In this document: in pieces, positions 50,350 to 63,477 of the stretch
Numbering within the stretch: position 1 is the first letter of the stretch
Layout of the letters: every line of letters begins with the position of its first letter
Source: Ecdyonurus torrentis
Lineage: Eukaryota; Arthropoda; Insecta; Ephemeroptera; Heptageniidae
Reading direction: 5' to 3'
Length of the DNA: 64,000 nucleotides
NCBI GenBank assembly: GCA_949318235.1
Contig: OX439131.1
Span: 11,986,625-12,050,624 of the forward strand
Position numbers and translations under genes: made by a program
The notes under the pieces: generated by a model
Databases searched by the model: none
The model's input: only the letters and a program-made list of their open reading frames with translations
Told to the model about the DNA's origin: nothing

Positions 50350-53300
50350 TCAGTTGTCAGGGTGTAAGTCATCGTAAGGTACTTGCTGAGTAATCTGCTG
50401 GATAATCTGGGAGAATGCAGAGTTTAGAGACTCAGCAATTGGAGGTCCCATGTCTTCCACCAGTTCGCGCCAATTTTCATTCAAAAATACGTTCATCTGT
50501 TCACCTGATACAAGAAATTATTTATTATTATTGCTTGCCATATAAGCTTGTTCTGTAAAGTAGAGTGAATCTCATTTACAGTGATTGGCTGACCAACAAA
50601 ATAAGTCACATTAATTGGTTGATCTTGTTTTCTAAACCGATAACAGTGAGTCGCATTTAGAATATACCTTTTTTTTATGAATTTTCGTTCATTCTTATCA
50701 AGTTCAAAGTTCTAAACGAAGAAATAACAATGATCAACCATAATATATAAACGTATTAAACAGGTAATGACGTCACGATCAGATGTTTTTAACAAAGGAA
50801 AAAATTTTGAGGCTGGCTCAAGAGTTGTGTATAGTTTATAGAACAAGCTATTGTGTTATCATGCTTCGCCAATCCTTAGTCCCGAAATGTTAATTATTAT
50901 AATACTAATTTTAATGTTATAAAATATAGAGCTAGCATATAGCTTCATTGAAACATGGATTGTGTATATGATATGATAATCTTATTTGAACTGCAGCTTT
51001 AAATGTTAGTTCACACTACTAATGCTTTTTTTTTTTTTTTTTGCAATAAATCCTATTTTCAATTGAATTGAATACGAAATATATTTAATATCTTATGCCA
51101 CATAAATTCATTATAGGTTTTAACTGCATGTGCATTCATACAAAATGTTTTTTATAAAATAAAAATAAATAAACATAAAAATATACCAGTGTGAACTTTA
51201 CTAAATAGTTTTTAAAGGGTTGTGTCGATATAAAATAGAAAAGCATACTTTATAAAATTATCATTTTTTTTTATTAGCATCACAGTTTGCTTCTCTTAGC
51301 TTGCATAGTGCTCGTATTTTTAATTCTTTCGTATTTTTAATTCATAATTTAATAAGTACTTTTAATTCTATTTTTACTGTATGAAAATTTTAAAATTCAG
51401 TTCCCGTATTAAAATTTTTATTTCTCTTTTATATTTTCACACTCAAATATATTTATTATTCACTAAAAGAATATTTGATAGTAATAATAATTATATATAG
51501 GTTTTTAGAATTCAAAAACTACATATTTTTATTATATCGCATTGTATAAAAGAGTTTGATCTTTCTTTAATTTTGATTTTTTTTTATATATATTTATTTT
51601 TTATTTATTGTGAAATTATTTTTAAATAATAAAAGCCGAGTGATAACATAAATCCCCTACTAAAATATAAATAAAACAGTTCTAAACTAGAATGCAAATT
51701 ATCAGATTTTAAAACTGCTTTAAAAAATAGTTAAATTGACTTTAAAAATGTGAAAAAAATCGTAAAATTGAAAAAATAAAACTACCTCCAAACTGGCAAT
51801 AAAATTTTTATGCTAATACGTAATAGACTTTTATTAAGACAGGAACACAAAGTTATCTGCTTGCACTTTGTTATAGTAAATTTGGGCTTTGGATTTGTTT
51901 ATTTTCTCAATTATAACCCCCTTTTACAAGTCTTCTAATTGTTGAACAAAACTTTGTTCTTCCACTATAAGATCATAAAAAGTTACTAAAAATCTCCATA
52001 TTGTTAGAATGAGACTTTCTTCAATACTTATTTTAGGGTTTAAAAATGGTCCATAATTATAATTGCATGTTATTAATTGTATAATATCTTGTCCTAGATC
52101 TATTTTGTATACTTACTAAGTCTCTGTTCTCCATTGAAAAGGTTCTGCATGTCAATATGTAGTTTAGTGGTGGTGAAGTCAAGTTTATTGTCCTTGGGTT
52201 CGACGTAATCCTTGCCATTGCGTACAACGCGATCAAACGTGAACTTATACGAGAATTTTACATTTTCTAAAACATAGAGGTCACTCATTGTCATAAAAAC
52301 TTACTTTTGAAGTAAAATTGAATACAATAATATTATTGACATTGAAAATGGAATATTAATAAAAGTATGTTCTAATATTATAATGATTCAAAATAAGTTT
52401 CTTTTGTAATAAATGTGAAATAAATTTACATTTGAAGAAAAATATTTCTTTAATACTGTCTGACTTATTATATACATAAAAATATATTTGCTCAAGTTTA
52501 AATAAATCAATTTTTAATTAAATTTTCCCATACTTATATGTTCATGTAAAGAGTTTAAATTGTGCGGTAACAAATAATATAATTACTGTATAGTTACACT
52601 GACATAATGATGAAAATAAAATAGTAACTGAAATTCAGATCCATCAATATTACTCAATAACTGAGATTTGTAAGATGAGTTTAGAGTTAAGACTGTATAA
52701 TATATAATTGTTATTTGTTACAACGTACCAAGTGTGAGATTCATGGGTCCAGATCCAGTAATTGGTAAAATAAGAACCCGTCCTGCTATTTTGTATTTGC
52801 CAAGGATTGTAAGTTTAGGAACGTTACCTTCCCAAACCACATCGCTACGTTTGTGTCCCATCCTGTAAAGTTAACATAATTATTGATGGTCAAATTTATA
52901 ATAATTAAAAAGAAAAACTGTTGTTAACAATACGGCAATCGTTGAATAATCTAATAATAATAATTTAGTTATAAAAAGAGAATAGCGTGTAATTATAATT
53001 ATTTAATGCAATTGTCAAGGATAAGAAGTAAAAATATGAAATTAAATGCTGTTTATGTTAATTACAACTTCAGTTTCATGAATGATAGAATTATTTTATA
53101 ATAATCAAGAAAATGCATCAAATTATAGACTTTGTTTCTTCTTATATTTTTAAAGTTTTGCAATACTCTTTAGAGTTGAAATTTAAAAACTATAAAACAT
53201 ATCTGCATTGGTGGATTGATCGTTATAAAACTTACTTTCAGCATTAAGTTTTTTAGTTTCAAAGTTTTTAAATTATAAAAATAATAATAAAAATACATTT

Positions 53301-56300
53301 TGTTATTTTATGTTAAAGAAATATTCGACAAGTTTCATGTGCAACTGTACTAAAAACAGATGGATATATTATATATTATTATTATGCTATTATAAGAGAT
53401 CATCAAACTTATAAACACAATATGTCTTTCAGCAGCCGCACAAAATGGGGTTTAAAATTGTAAAGCTAGAAATTTCTGCTATACGTAACGTTACCATAAC
53501 AAGAACAGAACAAGAATGCCGAATAAATTGTGAAGTGGGGTGCCTACCTAGTAAGTTTTCTCCCTAGTTTCATGATTTTAATAATAAACTTCTTTTTTTA
53601 TATTGAAACTGTTATGCCATCTCATGATATTTATCAGTTAAGAGAAAGTTTTGATTTAGAGCACGATAGGTTTTTAAATCATTTTAATTCAACTATTATT
53701 ACTTTATTCAGTCTAGTTAGAATACGTCACAAAACTTACTGAATTTTGGTCAACGTTGTGTGTTTCAAGCCAATGAAGTCCATGTCACTCATGGTTAAGT
53801 CAATAGCCACCTGACGTGGAGAACCACTATCGTCTATCGCGATCTTGTCAATGTGTAAAGGGTCGAGAGGTGGCAAATTATATGATGGGAAACCTAGAAT
53901 ATCAGAGTAGTTTTTAGATTTTTTTTTTTTTTTTTTTTTTTTGTTAAATGCATTTTTGTTTTAGGGTAAGAAATTAAATTACGAACATATGATACTAGTT
54001 TGTTTTTTTCTCAATATTTTAGATGCAAAGGATACGAACTTTACTTAAAGTTACAAATGATTATAACTAAAAATTAATTTAAAGACAAATAAAGTTGTCT
54101 TATTCATTGTTGTTTTATTCATAATTAATATTTATACAACAGTCTATGCTGCTTGCTGCATGTTATACCCAATGATTTTACAAATTATTGAAGTGTTCAT
54201 TCATACTGTAAATTTGAGCTATGAACGTACTAAAATTATTTACAACTATGTTACATGTATACAAAAAAAAAATTATTTTATAATATTTGCTATTTTATTA
54301 ATATTGTATTTTTATCGTTTATTTAATTACTTTATTATCACTTCTTTAACCTCCCAAATTTTTTTTCATTTCAATATCAAGAATAATAAAAAAAAATGTG
54401 ACCTCGCTCTTGAAATGAGTTAAGGTTATAAGGTAAGTTAAGGTTTAAGGTTTTAAGGTATACTATTATATCTCGTTATTCAGTTTCTCACGCTCACATA
54501 TAGCAATTACATCATAATTGCTTAGCTGTATCAATAGTTTACAGTAGTTATTGTGTTATATTTTTTAAATAATTTTTAATATTTCCAACTTATAATATTA
54601 TATCCCTAGCAATAGTTTACCTTTAGCGACGTGTTCTATCGCAGCTATTCCATTTTTTAGGGAACACTTCTCCTCGTCAGGATCATTTCGGGAACATGCG
54701 ACCAATCCTGGTGCTGCGATAATATTTTAAAATTTAGTAATAATATAAATTAGCTACATACATTTTTTTGCATTTTATAATTAGTGAATGGTGTCTATAA
54801 TTATAGTCATCAAGATGATGAGTGTTCTGCTCACTCATTCAATATATTTTTAAAAGCATTAGGCTTTACTTGCATTAAAAACCGGAAGTTCACCACACAA
54901 AGCTAGGTCATGATGAATTATGTTAAATATAGGAGCTTAATTTTTATAAAAATTGTTAGTTTTTAAATCAAATATCAAATAATTTTTAGTTTTTGTATGT
55001 GTTATACTTTTTATAAAGTTAGCAAAAAAAAAAAAAAAAAAAACAGCAATTTTATCTTTAGCAATTTATTAGGCACAAAATGTATCAGGCTTTATCCTTT
55101 AATTAATAGCTGTGATTATCCCAGTGCTAATTTGGTAATTGTTTTTTCTTTGATTATAAATTAAATAAAAAAAACTTTTGTTGTTGTTGTATATAACTGT
55201 GTGTTTGTGGAATATGGGTAAAATTAATTTGAGTTTTTATAATTACTTATTGCTTACATTACAAACTATAACAAATTCACCATTAAAAAAATCAATGAAA
55301 ATACTAACATAGTAACATGTATGTAAACCTATTAATTAAATTTTATATTAGAAAGGTATATAGGCTTGAGGGTGTTGTTAAAAACAAGTGAAAATTCATA
55401 GTAAAATTTATTTTTGTATTAATTTCACTGCTGAAGCTATTTAACAAAGAATTATTAATATAGGAAAATATTTATTTGAAAGGTCTTTCACATCTAATTG
55501 AATTAAAAGAGTTGATAAAAATTTAGATTAATAATTTCTGTATATATGGATGCTCTAAATAAGCTAATTTTAATTAAAGAGAAATAACTATCTACTAGCT
55601 GGCAGGATAATTTCCAATATTTTGTAAAGCAAGTCAAGGACCATTCATGTTTGTTACAATTTAATAATCAATGAACAAGATTTTTTTTAATTATAAACTT
55701 TATGAGGTTTATAATAACCTTAAAGTTTTACTTTTCTCATTTTATTTACCTGAAGCAGAAAATTTTTTACACCAAGAATAATTTTTATTTTTATATTTAA
55801 AAAAATATACAGTATATTATATTATTTTTTTACGCAACTATTTTTATATTATTCATATCTTAAAATGTTTGAAGATATTTCTGTTAGTAATCCTGTCAAT
55901 AATTTCCGCATGGATGTTAATTTAAAAAGCCTTGAAATTGAGTCAGTTTTTAAATTATGACGTCAAAACAAACTACAATTCTTTTGTTTCCATTATTAAC
56001 GCTAATTTTTTAACACAAAACATAATTTTTCCTCCTAAAATATATTGCTCTTTTTTTTTTTTTTTTTTTTTTTCTTTTCTTTTTCTTCTTCTTTTTTTCA
56101 AAATAAAATAGATACGCAGATTGTAGAAGTTGCTATAGACAAAGAGAAAAATGTATTTTTTTCGTTGTATTTTTGTTCTAGGCGTTTGAAAAAGCTTCTA
56201 GAATAAAGTATTATGACATCAAACGATCAAAAACATAGCTTTAAATGTGGAATATTATTTAAATTTAATTACCTGGGAATTCTGAAAATAAAGAAAATAT

Positions 56301-57307
56301 ATTTTCATATACTCGCTTTTCAAATCCTTCAGTTAATTAAAGTATTGCATATTACATTGAATTAAATTGAATAGACAACTTCATATAATCAGGATACGTC
56401 TCTGGTATATGGGTCATCATTAGTTTCATGTAAATTTTGGCCTGGTATAGGGCTTATCATATTAAATTGAGGGTTTTAAATATTGAATTGCTTGCTTCAG
56501 AATTCTTAAAACACGTTACATCGCACATCATCATAAAGTAAAAAGCACAACTCAAAAAGTATTTAGGACGTGAAAGAGCTTTAGTCAAAGGAATAAGGTG
56601 ACAAATGTGCATAAAGTTGACTCCAAAATGAGGATCACCAGGTTCCTACAGAAATTTTAGTTTTGTATTGTAAACCTTTCAAATATGGTAATAAAATGTC
56701 ATTTTCAGCCTTAAAAATTCAACTTCGACGAACTGTAATTTTCGACGTCACTTCACCCCTCATTTGGAGTCAACTTTGCGCACATTCCTCACCCTATTCC
56801 TTTAACTAGGACTTGTTCACGTTCTAAGTAATTTTTCAGTTGTGTTTTTTCTTTATGATGATGTGCATTTTGACATGATTTAACAATTTTGAAGCGAGAA
56901 ATTTAAAATTTATAAACCTCAATTTAACATGATAAACCCTATAAGGCCAAATTTATATAATATAAAACTATAATGACTCTTGGTTGTGATAAACCTAATG
57001 ACCCTTGCCAATGATGTGTCCTGATTATGTGAAGATGCCTATTGAATTAGGGGGAGGGGGGAGTTAAAAAAAATCACTGCTTTGAAAAGCTTTATGAATA
57101 TTCAAGGCGCAATTAGCAACCATAAACAACCAAAAAATGCGAAAAAAAATAATAATAACAAAAGAGCATTATTTTACAATGTTAAATTTAACTAAATAAT
57201 GGGAGACTGTAAACTTAAATTTAAAATACATATTAATACTCACGTAATTTTCGTGCGTGGATAAGAGCCACGAATGTGACGAAGAGGAAAACGGTAGCAG
57301 TGTTCAT
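50350..57307 (-). CDS. Takeout-like / juvenile hormone-binding-protein family member B (7 exons including a 9-nt microexon, 252 aa)
   Basis: Exons on the complement: 57307-57244, 56281-56273 (microexon), 54713-54621, 53893-53740, 52862-52729, 52266-52117, 50504-50350. The total is 759 nt in one frame; omitting the microexon keeps the frame and gives 249 aa. A signal peptide (TATVFLFVTFVALIHA) occupies about residues 3-18. The conserved cysteine pair (CSRNDPDEEKC, X9 spacing), LPPLDPLHID, GRVLILPITGSGP and LFNGEQRLSEQMNVFLNENW identify the takeout/JHBP family. It is predicted to be secreted and to carry a hydrophobic ligand, which is unknown. Exons of 93, 134 and 150 nt equal those of gene A, and intron phases are identical, so the two arose by tandem duplication. 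The sequences have diverged strongly, and the C-terminus is shorter than in A. A TATA box lies 43 nt before the ATG. Confidence 0.92.
56273..56281 (-). CDS. Probable 9-nt microexon of takeout-like gene B
   Basis: The three-codon-length exon AATTCCCAG sits between a strong acceptor (TTCTTTATTTTCAG) and a good donor (CAG|GTAATT). Exon 1 ends with one base (C) and exon 3 starts with two, so the 9-nt insertion keeps the frame. It changes the junction from Lys-Leu-Pro-Pro-Gly to Lys-Leu-Gln-Phe-Pro-Ala-Pro-Gly just before the first conserved cysteine, at the start of the mature protein. The inference rests on splice-site quality and phase alone. It may be constitutive, alternative or spurious. Confidence 0.5.
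56365..57048. repeat. Large imperfect inverted repeat (684 bp), intron 1 of takeout-like gene B
   Basis: The left arm (about 56365-56640) matches the reverse complement of the right arm (about 56750-57048) along its length. It starts with AATTGAATAGACAACTTCAT against AATTCAATAGGCATCTTCAC and passes through CACATCATCATAAAG and CAAAGGAATAAGGTGA against TAAAGGAATAGGGTGA. It ends at AAAGTTGACTCCAAA near an unpaired centre of about 110 bp. Identity is roughly 75-80% by eye. This is probably an old fold-back transposon or large MITE, possibly with a smaller AGGAATAG-ended element nested inside. Transcribed with the gene, it would fold into a long hairpin 84 nt before the microexon's acceptor. Confidence 0.75.
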
Positions 57308-57343
57308 GGTTTGCAACTGGCTCGAGTACGGAGAGTCAATTTG

Positions 57344-57350
57344 CTTTATA
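57344..57350 (-). promoter_or_regulatory. TATA box and initiator of takeout-like gene B
   Basis: TATAAAG on the - strand begins 43 nt before the ATG. An initiator-like CCAGTTG lies about 30 nt downstream (A at about 57318), giving a leader of about 11 nt. Confidence 0.7.
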
Positions 57351-57535
57351 TCACCCCGGCGGCGTGACCACGCCACACCGCACACCAAACCGCTGCGCGC
57401 GGTCGCACATACCGCGCCGTGGTAAATACTTACCTCAAGTCGTATGAAGGTCGCAGTAGGAGGCGGCTTCAACCTGACCAGGGCATCAACTTTGTGGATC
57501 CACGAGGAGGAAGTTTGCGAATCACGTCATTGCTT
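57351..57535 (-). promoter_or_regulatory. GC-rich upstream region of takeout-like gene B
   Basis: About 185 bp with many CpG and GCGC words lie just upstream of the TATA box, in strong contrast to the surrounding AT-rich DNA. A CRE-like CACGTCAT occurs at about 57524. Gene A lacks a comparable island, so the duplicates may be regulated differently. Confidence 0.4.
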
Positions 57536-58459
57536 ACATCACCTTTGTTTATATTAGAATATAATAATAATAATACTTGACACGTAAAATTATGTTTGGG
57601 CAAACGCAAATTTTTTAGTTCATCTTTACTAAAATTGATGACATAGATATTTTAATGTACAGACAAAAGTGCTGTAAAAAAATTTGGCTCAATCAATCAA
57701 CCAATTTTAATCATATTGAGTTTTCATATTGATGTAAAATGGCACTTTTGTTTTACATATATTATGACAATATTAAATGTAATGTTAAAGTACAATTGAT
57801 ACCTTATTTATATGGAGCATTGCTAAGTAAAAGCAAAGTCTTCATGCCATGGTAATGCAGGGTATTGTTATACAAAAATAGAGTAACATTTCACATCACA
57901 GTGGTATATAGTAGTGCAACACCAGAGATAATGCAAAACATTATTTGTAAAAAATAAATGTTTTATTTTCCTTTGAATTATTTGCATTATCAAATAATTA
58001 ATTAGAAGCATTAATTGATAATTATGCACTTACGTTAAAAAGCTATACTTTAAAGTTACGATTGAAGTTCAAACAAATTTATGAAATAATAGTGAAGGTT
58101 CTTTGATTTTTTTTTTTATATAAATATGTATATATTTGTATACTCACTCACTTGTACCATTGTCCATTAGAATAAAAGCAAAATGTCTTTTGTTTTAGTG
58201 GTATTATATTAATGTCTTGCTTGCATTATTATCACTGATTAAGTTATCAGCATGTTTATTATTATTACTACAACTTTCTCTTTTAAACAAATTGTCAACT
58301 TGTGTAAAAATGACATCGTATAATTTTTGCCTTTTTTTTTTTACATAACTTTACATGTAAATAAAATCAAGATTCATTATACTTTATGAAATTATATATT
58401 ATTACTTATTGTGTCTTATTTTATATTACTATTTATTTTATGCATTTTGTATACTTTTT

Positions 58460-58464
<5 letters not shown>

Positions 58465-58528
<64 letters not shown>
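58465..58528. repeat. (TA)n microsatellite
   Basis: About 64 bp of alternating TA. Confidence 0.95.
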
Positions 58529-58530
<2 letters not shown>

Positions 58531-59520
58531 TTTAATAATCTAAACTAAACATCTATATTGATTAGTGCGTTTGCTCTTCATTGTTGATTCTTATCTCTCA
58601 AGAATCCCTCATGTATCAATAATTTTATTAATATACATAATATTGACCATAAATATACAATTTCCTAAGCAGATAAACGTTTTGAGTATTTGGATTGTAG
58701 GCTGAAAGAAATGAATAAACATATTTTGAACGTAAATTTTCTTACTGTCATATATTATACTTAAGTAATTTGCAGCATATATATGCATTGATTATTTTTA
58801 TGAGGTAATTTATAATGAAATTAAAATTCAAGGCTATCTTGTATTAAAAAAATTATATAAAAATTTAGTTTCATACTTTTATATTTATGCAAAGTTGACT
58901 TACATCAGTAAAAATATTTGATAAATGTTATTTCTTATGAATTAGTGTAATATATAATGTGTGGATTGAAATTTTCTTATATTATTTTAATTTTTGTGCA
59001 AATTAAAACATATGAAACATAAAATATTTGCAATTATTTTAATAGCTAAAATCCCAATTGAATCAAGCTATACGGAACAATTCATGTTTTCATAAATTAA
59101 ATTAAACAAATGAGAGAGTGTTTTCAAAATCATAAGAATTTTTTTCTTTATATGAGACCAAATGTCTGGTGCGGTATAATAGTGGTGGTAATAGTAATAC
59201 AACTACTATTTTGGGTGAAATCCGGTATAAAGCTTATTCATTTAACCCACATGCTTTACAATTTAGATCAACATGATAATTTACATTCGATCATTTATAA
59301 TTATTTAATTGGAATAAATACATATTAATTAAATCATTGTAATATGATTTTACAGTTATTAGCTCACAGGTTTTAAAATATTTAATGAATAAGACGAGCA
59401 ATAACGTGCAAAATTTATTCGCGTTTCAATTCAAATTAAAATTTAAGCAAAACATAGATCAGTGATAGCAACTCATGACTCCCTACATTTTATTTTTTTT
59501 TTTCATTCTTTCTTTTCATT

Positions 59521-59800
59521 GTTGCAAACCATGGATATATAAACAGGATAGGAAGCTATTGTTGAAAAAACGATCCCTTAATGATGTAATTCAAATTTTC
59601 GCCGCAACAATGCAAGAATACAAAATTACGTATAAAAGTGGCACTGTAGTCTGCGTGTGAATTTTAAAATTCACACACAGACTACAGCGCCACTTACATT
59701 TTACATGTTGATTGTTGCGGTGAAAATTGGAAGTACATCAACAAGGGTTCGTTTTTAGTATAGGGCAATAACACAGGAGCTCACGAGCCTGGTTGCAAAC
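59521..59800. mobile_element. Fold-back MITE-like inverted repeat
   Basis: The centre is a near-perfect palindrome: CACTGTAGTCTGCGTGTGAA reads into the inverted TTCACACACAGACTACAGCG around AATTTTAAAATT (about 59640-59685). Pairing continues outward through GCCGCAACAAT against ATTGTTGCGGT and ACGATCCCTT against AAGGGTTCGT, to about 59565-59760. Weaker similarity extends to GTTGCAAACC and GGTTGCAAAC at the outer edges. It is non-coding. Target duplication and exact ends are uncertain. Confidence 0.65.
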
Positions 59801-60422
59801 TTAAAGTGATCAGCAGGTTTTTTTCCTTGTTTTTCTTAGAAAAAAACGAATTAAAGTTTTAATTAACGAAAAGTTTTTAAAGAATTTAAGTTTGCAAAAA
59901 ATGAAAAGGTGGAGGGGGAACTGTTGGTCTTAAATTTAAAACTTTAAATTTTAGTTTTTTATTGTTTCTATTTAATAGCATATTAATAGATTCTCTGATA
60001 CTATTTTTTAATAGGGATTCTTTGGCAGTGATAAAGGCAGGTATTCGGCATAGAAACGGCATAGCGCATAAAAGTTCAATAATAATATGGCTCTTAAATT
60101 TTTATAAAAGAAATATAGCAATAAAAAAATTATTACGTATGAATTAACAGCTTTGTATGCTGAGTACAGTATGCTGCGTGTACATATTGTACAGAGATCA
60201 TGTACTAAAATCAGATGAATGTAATGTTCCTTAAATTAAAATTCTTACAAGCAATAACCATCGACGTTTCTAATTAATTACACACGATTATTCATTCCGC
60301 TAGATTAGCATCAAGTTATTATTTTTCACTTTGTAAAAATTAATAATAGTAAAGTATCTTTATTTCATATTTATATTAGCATCACATTTTTAAATTACTT
60401 TTACATGCTGCTGCTGTTGCTA

Positions 60423-60458
<36 letters not shown>

Positions 60459-60770
60459 TGACTTGTAAAAGAAGTTACTTGAATGTTCGTGACATTGAAA
60501 ATTACGAACAAGAGATTGCAATTATTAAGAAGATATAGGTAACCAGTACAAATTAAATGGCTACGAAATCTGAAAGTAACTTGAAGTAAAAACATTTGTT
60601 TTGACAAACATGAACACACTATATTGTTATAATATAAACAAAAACTTCAAAACTTCAAAAACTTGCGCCAAATTTTCAATGTTATTTTTATGTAGAAAAC
60701 ACAATGGATTTAAATGATAAAATTTATTATCACAATCGTGCTCATTGACGATGAAATAATTTAGCATTAA

Positions 60771-61101
60771 AGGAATAGACCAGAGAAAAGCATAAGCATG
60801 TATATCACAAAATATGCTTGATGAGATTTACATAAATAACATTAGTTTATTTCAAACAGTAGCCCCGTAGCAGTGATCAGAAAATTTGATTCATGCAACC
60901 CGCACAACATTTCCATACTAATTTTTGCATGTTTCTGACGTCATAAACATAAACTTTTACGCAAATTGCATACTTTACAGTTTTTTCACGCTCTCTCGTG
61001 GGGCTACATTAACATTCTAGTAAAAATTGTCATCAGTTTTGAAGATCCCTTTTTGTGTTTATTCATTAAAAAGCACATGATGTTTTATGTGGTCTATGGC
61101 T
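60771..61101. mobile_element. TTAA-flanked MITE, copy 2 (331 bp)
   Basis: Second copy of the repeat at 8379-8719, in the same orientation. It is directly flanked by TTAA on both sides (60767-60770 and 61102-61105), with ends AGGAATAGACCA and, in reverse complement, AGCCATAGACCA. Shared internal words include CATGCAACCCGCACA-like, AAATTGCATACTTTACAGT and GTGGGGCTACATTAA. The intact TTAA pair makes this the better copy for defining element ends. Confidence 0.8.
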
Positions 61102-62415
61102 TTAAATATCACTATTTAAAATTGTATAGCCAATTCTGAATCAATTTTGGTTACTTGAATTTAATTGAAAAAACAATAATAAGATAAAGAAAAGTTCTTA
61201 GAGGAAGTTTATTATCTTTAATTCATAAAATTTATATCTTAATATTTGGTCATAAACTGTGTATAGAAGAAAGTTATTGTAAAAATTAAATAATATGTTA
61301 TTAAATATTTTCGGCCCAAATTAGTATACTTCCTTACGTATAAGAACAGGATGAAATTATGCCTCTTCAATAGATTATAGTTTCGTAAAATATTACTGTG
61401 TAATGCATAAATATTAGAGGAAATGAGTACTCATGAGTAAGTGCATTTTTTTTTTAATGACGCCGCATCAAGGCTATATATTGTTGTTATTACGTATAAA
61501 ATAATGATAAAAAAAAGTTGTAAAATATTTGATGCTTCGTATTCCGAGCGGTCTCAGACTTAAGTAATGTCGCGTCCTTGATATTATAATGTAATTGAGA
61601 ATGCTGACTATTATACGTTATTATTATTATATTTTTTTATCTATTATTACGGTGAGATCAAATATTTTATAAATTAATTACCAGCAACTTGATACATACA
61701 TTTTTATAATAAATCGATATAGTTAAATTTTTCGAAACAAATCTGAGTTGACTGTGCTTATCAACATTTTTGAGTTATATGTATTTTTCATTAGCATCAA
61801 TAACCAACTTGGACCGAAAATCGTTGAAAGAGCAACTGTATTTTTACAATAATTTTTGTAAATTATTAATTTCCAACAAAACAAACACTATAATTTTCAA
61901 ATAAAATCAAGTAATTTTTTTTTCCAAAAAAAGTTTTTATAATGTTTTTCCTTTTTTTTTTTTAAAAAAAAAAAATCTAATTTGACTAAATTTTTCTGCT
62001 GAAATTTGAATTTCCACATTTACATGTTATCTTTAAAGTGGAATAACTTAAATATATGATCGTTTTTTTTTTACATGTTTGACGTAACTAAACCGAGATA
62101 TCAGTCGGTCACCTACCCCCTTAAAATTGGTAATGTTTATTTTGTAATAAAGTAATAATGCAACAAATATTTTAATAAATTTTCTCATAGCTAGGATGAC
62201 AATATGTAAGCATGCATTGCAGCTTTTATAGCAAACTGCGAAGCGACTTTCAAGTATTATACCTTAGCAAATATTAATCTCAAGTAAATATCAGCAAGTA
62301 TTAATTTTTTATATAGTCACATAACTTACTTGTTAATAGATATAATCGAAATGCTAATTAATTTTCTCTTTGTTGACTTTGACGAAGCAAAACCGTAACT
62401 ATACATTGCATATGC

Positions 62416-62416
<1 letters not shown>

Positions 62417-62446
<30 letters not shown>
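62417..62446. repeat. (GA)n microsatellite
   Basis: About 30 bp of alternating AG. Confidence 0.9.
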
Positions 62447-62450
<4 letters not shown>

Positions 62451-63415
62451 TTTCGTGAAATAATATATCAATTTCATATCATATCGTATTTCTTAATGAT
62501 CAGTTCTAGCATTATATCAGTTTCGTTCGAGTTTTAATAACTAATTATTGGGTATTATTAAATTTTTAAATTCTAGATTCAAGAAAACAATGATTCCAAC
62601 GCAGCGAACCATGTACGTTAAAATAACGATAACAATTCCACGAAAGGAAAAAAAATTTTGACTTCCTTTCTTTTACGTTTTTTTGAGAATGTTTTGGCGT
62701 AAATAATATGATATGCTTTTTACTATAATTCAAAACAATAATTATAGTAAAGAAAATTTCATTAAAAAAAATCAATTGGAACTCAATTTCATAAAATGCA
62801 ACTCATGGATGGTAAATAAGTTTTTTGTTTATATTATTTTCGTCATGGAAACTATACACAAACTCATCACTGCTTTTTCTCCTGGTGAAGAAAATGTTTT
62901 AATATATAATTTTATACTTCCTGTTCATTTTAATTATATTATACCATATTTAAATGTTGATGATGAAGTATTTGATTTAAATTAAAAACACATTTGTATA
63001 ACTATATTACGAGCTCAACTTAAGAGTACATCAATTTATTTTGCATTAAAACGAGTTCAGGGTATTTAATAAATAAAATGACCTTGGGTCCACTTTTTTT
63101 TTTTCATTTTAGAATACAGAAAAAAAAGTTAGTATGTATGTAAAGAAGAAATACTTTCTGTAAATTTTAATTAACGTGGATAGCATCACGTATACATATA
63201 TACAATAATGTTTTTGACCATAGGAAAATGTTATCCGTTTGATAAGTCATTTCGGCCACTAGAGGTGAACATCCTCTTTATAATATACGTGAAAATTCTA
63301 TCATAGTTCTTTCTCTATATCTTCTTCTTTCTCTTTCTTTTTCCAGTTGATATGCCAATTTAGGAGGAACGTTTGACGTCATATTTGAAAATAAAGAAGC
63401 AACCCTGTGACAAGT

Positions 63416-63417
<2 letters not shown>

Positions 63418-63474
<57 letters not shown>
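63418..63474. repeat. (GA)n microsatellite
   Basis: About 57 bp of alternating GA. Confidence 0.95.

Positions 63475-63477
<3 letters not shown>

Noticed and set aside
53530..53742. 70-codon + strand frame inside an intron of takeout-like gene B
   Set aside because: It lies antisense within the intron and overlaps the splice donor end of exon 53893-53740. Its length is expected by chance.
54421..54462. Degenerate TTAAGG/TAAGGT repeats resembling telomere-type sequence
   Set aside because: Only a few irregular copies, not TTAGG, and located inside an intron of takeout-like gene B.
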